7,995 nt of DNA from Desulfobulbaceae bacterium (lineage in GTDB: Bacteria; Desulfobacterota; Desulfobulbia; Desulfobulbales; Desulfobulbaceae), in contig JALXCX010000080.1 of the NCBI GenBank assembly GCA_026990725.1, positions 1 through 7,995 on the forward strand, read 5' to 3'. This document shows positions 7,225 through 7,995 of the stretch, piece after piece. The position numbers and the translations under genes were made by a program. The notes beneath the pieces are model-generated. The model saw only the letters and a list, made by a program, of their open reading frames with translations. It was not told the DNA's origin and made no database searches. The number at the start of each line of letters is the position of its first letter. Positions within the stretch are counted from its first letter, which is position 1.

Positions 7225-7995
7225 CTGTTAAAAAATCCATAAAATTATCTGGTGTTACAACGGAACATTTAGCATCGGGATAGGCGCGGGTAAAGGTCTT
7301 TGGAATTTTTGCTTTTGCTTTGGTATTCCATTTGAACTCCCAGGCGGTCAAAGCTTGATTCGATTCTTCAATATAGTCAATTTCCTGCTGCTGAGTCGTT
7401 CTCCAAAAATAGCTGTCAGCATCCATATTATATTGAGACAGTGCCTTTATGCGCTCACTGATGAGAAAATTCTCCCATAGCGGCCCCATATCGGTACGCT
7501 GAGCTGGGAGCTGGAAATTCTTTATAATGGCGTTACGAATACCGTTATCATAAAAGTAGAATTTTTTCCCTTTTCGGATCTCGTTGCGGACGTTTCTACT
7601 GAACGCCGGCAGCCGGAAAATTACAAAGGCCTTTTCCAGCAGGATGATATATTTTTCAACTGTCTGATGATTTACGCCAGTCAGGCGGCTGAGTTCATTG
7701 AAGGAAACTTCAGAGCCCAGTTGCAAGGCCAGTGCTTTGAGAAGCTTTTCAAAAAGGATGGGTTTGGTGACATCCTCCAGGAGCAGCAGATCTTTATAGA
7801 GAAAAGAGTCGCTTAAGAGCTGCAGCAGTTCCCGCTCTTCACCGGGATGGGTGATTATTTCAGGGTAATAGCCATAGATAAGCCGGTGCTCAAGGAGTCT
7901 ATTTTCTGTCAGCAGGCCCTGATGCTCAATCATTTCCGGGTATGATGGTGCAAAAAGCTGGAATTGATATTTTCTGCCGGTGAGTGGTTCATTTA
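7208..7995 (-). CDS. AAA_14/DUF4143 ATPase (5' truncated at window edge)
   Basis: The frame is open to the right edge, giving 261 visible residues. It begins NEPLTGRKYQFQLF, a typical stretch of AAA_14-DUF4143 ATPases near the end of the ATPase domain, so the N-terminal Walker motifs lie outside the window. ATG 7931-7933 is internal and not the start. LLEHRLIYGYYPEII follows, then a winged-helix-like segment (SFNELSRLTGVNHQTVEKYI), then FYFYDNGIRNAI. The C-terminal DUF4143 domain contains QEIDYIEE and AWEFKWN, resembling the acidic and E-x-K positions of the restriction-endonuclease-like fold. Function in this family is poorly known. Such genes are often found as cargo in variable loci, and here it sits directly before an HsdS remnant. 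It may have been inserted into the hsd locus. Confidence 0.9.
   Translation of the reverse strand, partial: NEPLTGRKYQFQLFAPSYPEMIEHQGLLTENRLLEHRLIYGYYPEIITHPGEERELLQLLSDSFLYKDLLLLEDVTKPILFEKLLKALALQLGSEVSFNELSRLTGVNHQTVEKYIILLEKAFVIFRLPAFSRNVRNEIRKGKKFYFYDNGIRNAIIKNFQLPAQRTDMGPLWENFLISERIKALSQYNMDADSYFWRTTQQQEIDYIEESNQALTAWEFKWNTKAKAKIPKTFTRAYPDAKCSVVTPDNFMDFLTDEMDG

Overview
The window holds two converging gene sets from a bacterial chromosome of moderate GC content. Codon style and protein flavour would fit a Gram-negative such as a sulfate-reducing Desulfobacterota, but this is a weak inference. No rRNA, tRNA, CRISPR array or complete insertion sequence is visible.

Left half, + strand (1-4147): a tightly packed operon with gaps of about 30 bp. 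It holds the 3' part of an ABC importer ATPase (PotA/FbpC/PhnT type), a fused two-domain permease (FbpB/PhnU2-like), a HAD-superfamily hydrolase and a class I glutamine amidotransferase. The importer likely takes up a small solute such as an aminophosphonate, polyamine or ferric iron complex. The two enzymes may process the imported compound. The periplasmic binding protein is not in the window and probably lies upstream. The HAD protein has Trp where phosphatase-type members carry their second Asp, so its reaction is uncertain.

Junction (4148-4213): a short convergent intergenic stretch with one perfect 8-bp hairpin that lacks a clear U tail.

Right half, - strand (7995 down to 4214): a co-oriented, overlapping cluster that looks like part of a type I restriction-modification (hsd) or defence locus. 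In transcription order it contains an AAA_14/DUF4143 ATPase cut by the window edge, an orphan C-terminal fragment of a type I specificity subunit (HsdS), an 874-aa SMC/Rad50-like ATPase with a CPAC zinc-hook motif, and an unrecognised 51-aa ORF coupled to it by an ATGA overlap. The ATPase is the most interesting gene. Its hsd linkage, zinc hook and extra C-terminal domain recall RloC-type anticodon nucleases. That domain carries an R-x3-E...H pattern and also an R-x6-H pattern, but its identity cannot be settled by reading alone. The HsdS remnant and the loss of any gene after the small ORF suggest a rearranged, partly decayed restriction locus that kept its accessory ATPase.
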